The notes beneath the pieces are model-generated. The model was not told where the DNA came from. It saw only the letters and a list, made by a program, of their open reading frames with translations, and searched no databases. A program made the translations under genes and the position numbers. A DNA stretch of 64,000 bases, from NCBI GenBank assembly GCA_951217055.1, contig OX578276.1:113429313-113493312 (forward strand), given 5' to 3'. This DNA comes from Gerris lacustris. Taxonomy: Eukaryota; Arthropoda; Insecta; Hemiptera; Gerridae. Below, one piece after another: positions 60,641 to 64,000 of this stretch. Numbering within the stretch: position 1 is the first letter of the stretch; each line of letters starts with the position of its first letter.

Positions 60641-61065
60641 ATTCCTAAAAAAACTTTACCTGCAGGATAATTAGGAAAAGAACAAGTAGTTGAAATAACA
60701 ACACCATCAGGAATTTAAGAATTTCCCGCACTCAGAGCTGTGTTATAGTTTGGATAGGAGGATTTTATGTGCATAAATAAATTTGTAGAAATTCAACTAT
60801 AATGACAGCTTTACATTGAGCAACACCTAGGTGACGCGACGGATATTGGAATATCATATGACACCTCGGAGGTGCTACCACAGTTGAGCAATGGGGAGGT
60901 ACAGATGGCGCTACTCCAAGGAGACGCAAATTCCGGTTTCCTATCCAGTCAACGGCAACCCGTCAGGAAAGTCGCTCGTCAGTTCTTTACCCTCAGTTGT
61001 TCAAGAATGGGAGGTGAACACTGTTTAACGTCGCCATTCGATTCCGATAGATTAAGGATCCCTGC
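60641..61065. other. mixed-composition spacer, nothing recognised
   Basis: Moderately GC-rich at 60830-61060 with a plus-strand frame of 93 residues that runs into the G-run repeat; it is not convincing as a gene. Confidence 0.35.
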
Positions 61066-61330
61066 ATATGGGCGTCGTCAGCAGTACATTATTGGGGGGG
61101 GGGGGACACAATCCTGGAGGGGGGTCCGGAGATCCTCCCCCGGGAAATTTTGAAAATATGACCTCTGAAAACAGCGTTTTTATGAATCTCTTATGTGAAA
61201 TTTTATTTTAACACTTTGTATTATAATTAAGTAAACCTACGGTGTAGTTCGTTGACAAAACTATGAACACAAATATTTTTATAAAAAAAATAGCTCCCAG
61301 ACGAAGTTGGGGGAGTCTGGGGGCCCTAGA
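61066..61330 (+). repeat. partial copy of the G-run repeat (family F-related)
   Basis: ATGGGCGTCGTC, the G run, GGGGGTCCGG, then GGAAATTTTGAAAATATGAC followed by CTCT match the reverse complement of about 41570-41680. A second G-rich block at 61300-61325 (GGGGGAGTCTGGGGGCCC) matches about 41430-41450 in reverse. The CAGTGGCG terminus was not found. Confidence 0.65.
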
Positions 61331-62337
61331 AAAATTTTGTGAATTTTAAGGAAACATTTTCATTCTTAAGTAAAGTTTTCTCTTTTGAAATCAATCTGCA
61401 CTATTTGGCCTAATTCGTACTCTCTGATTTACTTCGTTCGTATTTTTTTTTAGAATGTTGCTTGTTACAGGATTTGTCTTTTTTACAGTATCTCTGTACA
61501 CTGTAAAAACTATTCTGGGTGTATAGTATCTCGATAAATTCAGTATTTTCTATTTATTAAAAATACACAAAGTGTCACTTTTTATAGGGTAATGATGGAA
61601 GGTTAGGGTTACGTTAGGTCAAAAAGTACTAAACTTAACCTAAACTAACTATAACCTTCCATCATTTTCCCTAAAATGAAAAAAAAAAAAATAAATAAAC
61701 AAATAAGGTTGAATTTATCGAGATGCTACAACAGAAATAATTTTTTGGGTTTCGAGGTCATCCTAGAAACCCTTATGCTTTTGGTAGATCATCCGTCCTT
61801 CCGTCGCATCTTGGATCATACCCACCGACCTATTGTAGCAAGAAATATGAAATCTGGTATACAAGTTAAACTTTTTTTGCCCGAAAACCGGAAAAATAAT
61901 GCGAACTTCACAACTCAAAATTTCTTTGATCAGCGAGCAATTGCTGATCAAAGATCGCAACATTTTTTATTTATAGTAATTTTTGAATTGGGAGCTTGTA
62001 AAGGTATTGAAATGTAGATTACAAATATATATCGTGTTTCCAAAATGGTGGCTATATTACCCCGGAATTACCAAACCATATCCCCCATAAAATGGCCCCC
62101 CTTCGCCATAAGGAAAGGCCTTAAACATGAGGGATAAATACATAAATATACTTCTCTGTGCGGGTAGAAGATATAAAAAAATCCGGGAGTTAATATAAAA
62201 AAGTCAAATTTAAGATGAAGAGTTACACGATACAGCAACGTGTTTTATTATTGATTGTGATTTATCTCGATAAATTTATTTTATTTAACTTATTTAATGT
62301 ATTTATTTAATTAAACCCCCTATAGATTCCTAGATCG
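61331..62337. other. non-coding with a small inverted repeat
   Basis: GTAATGATGGAAGGTTAGGG (about 61590-61609) is mirrored by ATAACCTTCCATCATTTTCC (about 61651-61670), an 80-bp stem-loop-like repeat. The 113-residue frame at 61676-62017 shows no recognisable family. Confidence 0.45.
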
Positions 62338-62562
62338 TGTGATTTAACACCATATAGATTTCTTGGGTCTCACAACAAACAATGTCAATAAGCCCACAAC
62401 TACGCGTGCATTACAGGAGGAAAATAAACGCTGCATCAACGAAATTCAGCCCCATTTATGCAAAATGGTAGTGGAAAATTTCGACAAATGTGTCAGCAAA
62501 GCCGTGGAGGCCATTTGCCCGATGTATTATTCCATAAATAACTCTATCCTATGTACTTTATG
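62338..62562 (+). pseudogene. mariner/IS630-type transposase C-terminal relic
   Basis: The plus-strand translation gives CDLTPYRFF, then, after a one-base shift, NVNKPTTTRALQEENKRCIN followed by EIQPHLCKMVVENFDKCVSK. This parallels the 'SPDL.P.DFFLWGY.K..VY..KP.T...L...I...I..I....' tail that follows the last catalytic Asp of mariner/IS630-type transposases in insects. The last catalytic Asp region is damaged, the frame is shifted and no ends were located. Confidence 0.6.
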
Positions 62563-62569
62563 ATTCAAT

Positions 62570-62620
62570 TAAAAAATAATTAATATAAAAATGTAATTTT
62601 TCAAAACTGCTCTTATTTTC

Positions 62621-62656
<36 letters not shown>

Positions 62657-63095
62657 TTTCTGTATTCTTCACCTTAGTTGTATTCATGTGCAAAATTTGA
62701 GGGAAGATTGAATGACGGGAAGTGGTTCAAAATTGGGGTAATAGGTGTGCGATGAAACTTAACAAGCAAATAAATTTGAAGCCATTTTTTTTTTTTTTTT
62801 TTTTTGGTTTCTGTATTCTTCACCATAGTTGTTTCTATGTGCAAAATTTGGGGAAGATTGAATCACGGGAAGTAGTTCAAAATTGGGGAAACGCAAATGT
62901 GCGATGAAACTTACAAAGCAAAGTAATATAAGACCAGTAATAATAACAATCTAAAGACTAAAATTATTAATATAAAAATGCCATTTTTTAAAACTGGTCT
63001 TATTTTCATATAAGACTAGTAATAAAAAATTGGGAAACGGAAATGTGCGATGAAACTTACAAAGCAAAGTAATATAAGACCAGTAAAAACAGTTT
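62570..63095. repeat. tandem repeat of about 150 bp, 2.5-3 units with T runs
   Basis: Two units begin GTTTCTGTATTCTTCACC (62655 and 62808), each preceded by a long T run. They continue through TGTGCAAAATTTG, GGGAAGATTGAAT, GGGAAGT.GTTCAAAATTGG to GTGCGATGAAACTTA. A third partial unit starts at about 63035. AATATAAGACCAGTAA and TATTAATATAAAAATG blocks are also duplicated. Confidence 0.8.
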
Positions 63096-64000
63096 TTTTT
63101 ATTTAATTCATTTCTATTTAATTGCGCTAATTTTGAGACACCCTTTATAAGTTGCTAAATTGATTCTTTTATTCATGTGACAAAAAACATTTGGCTGCAA
63201 AAAATTGTGTAAACAAAACGATTTTGACAGATTTAAATAAATAGTCTTCCATTCAGTAAGGCTCATAGCTTCTTCGCATCGTATCAAGAATTTTAATTCT
63301 AATTTATTTAATTTTTTTCACCTTATCCTAGATCTTTTTCTTTCTCCAATCTCAAAACACTTAGTTTCTTTTTACTGTAATTCCTTCTTTGCATAGTTTT
63401 AATTCTTGACATTCTTGAGGTAAATGATGAATCGGACTTTAAAACATACCCAATTTACAATTTAATACATTTGAGTTTTAAGTCTGCTCCAGTGGTTTTC
63501 AAAAGAGAGAATCAGGTCTTTACAACACCATAGATATCGGATCAAATGCAAACAAATTACCTTAAATAATTTCTCCTATCAAATGTGAGATCGCCCATTT
63601 TTGTCATGTTTGTGTACACGACGTGAGACAGTGTAATAATATTTTTTTTCCGTGGTAGGCTGTGAAATAGTAACTTTAGAGCCTAAAAAACATAGCTAAA
63701 ATCCATTTATTCATTACGTGGACTTAAAAAATCTTTTCATTACTCCTAGCTGTAAAGAAAAAATCTTTTACGTCCTAGGCACTAAAAGATTTTTTCTTTA
63801 CGGCGGGTAGTTGTCAAAACTTCCGTTAGTAGTGCTGCAGTCTTTGTAGAAATGCTTCTAGTACGATAAAAATCCGCTAGATGTCAATGCGTTTTATTTA
63901 TCTTTTCTTATAGTGTAACCTCATTTTAAGGTTTCTTTTTTTAAGTCTTAAGTATGTACTAATATTTGTTATTATTATATATTGATTAGTGATTAATATT
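63096..64000. other. non-coding with a perfect hairpin and repeat crumb
   Basis: A family B crumb (GGCTCATAGCTTCTTCGCAT) is near 63260-63285. A perfect 19-bp hairpin, GTAAAGAAAAAATCTTTTA with a 12-nt loop, lies at 63752-63801. No gene. Confidence 0.6.

Overview
This is a eukaryotic, AT-rich, repeat-dense genomic window, almost certainly from an arthropod and probably an insect. The evidence is the transposon mix: BEL/Pao, RTE-like and Jockey-like retrotransposons, hAT, pogo-like and mariner-like DNA transposons, and many MITE-sized inverted repeats. There are also long (TA)n and (TTA)n microsatellites, and no operons or bacterial gene packing. The order or species cannot be fixed from the sequence alone. 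Almost all of the window is intergenic or intronic. The only host-gene candidate is a GC-rich coding exon on the minus strand at 60098-60285.

Layout. 1-7000: old dispersed repeats, a tRNA-like sequence inside a 158-bp inverted repeat (2320-2477) and one GC-rich segment. 7639-11115: a BEL/Pao LTR retrotransposon with two identical 107-bp LTRs, a primer binding site and a polypurine tract. Its 5' interior is scrambled by a duplication, an inversion and a second duplication; RNase H and integrase remain open, but gag, protease and most of RT are absent. 11500-18300: a tRNA-derived SINE, two inverted-repeat elements, a 1.2-kb foldback palindrome (16702-17922) and a LINE scrap. 20850-23365: two LINE fragments, one a 5'-truncated Jockey-like copy with a poly(A) tail. 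27297-28932: an RTE-like LINE with a twin-priming inversion, inserted in a hAT-like MITE. 31900-38700: three large TIR elements. The middle one (33799-35339) carries ten copies of one 14-bp motif. 41400-50250: an intact hAT-like MITE, two copies of a repeat with a Crypton-like N-terminal ORF, and a pogo-like element (45310-47662) with a 19-bp minisatellite at one end and a hAT insertion inside it. 51332-53227: a 5'-truncated LINE with a 14-bp target duplication. 53700-64000: hairpins, a 670-bp hAT MITE, the host exon, a mariner-like transposase scrap and a tandem repeat.

The elements do not form a pathway. The logic is nested insertion: RTE in a hAT MITE, that same hAT MITE family in an older dispersed repeat, hAT in pogo, and a small MITE in a long-TIR element. 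The target-site duplications, and in one case an empty-site paralogue within the window, allow the order of events to be read directly.
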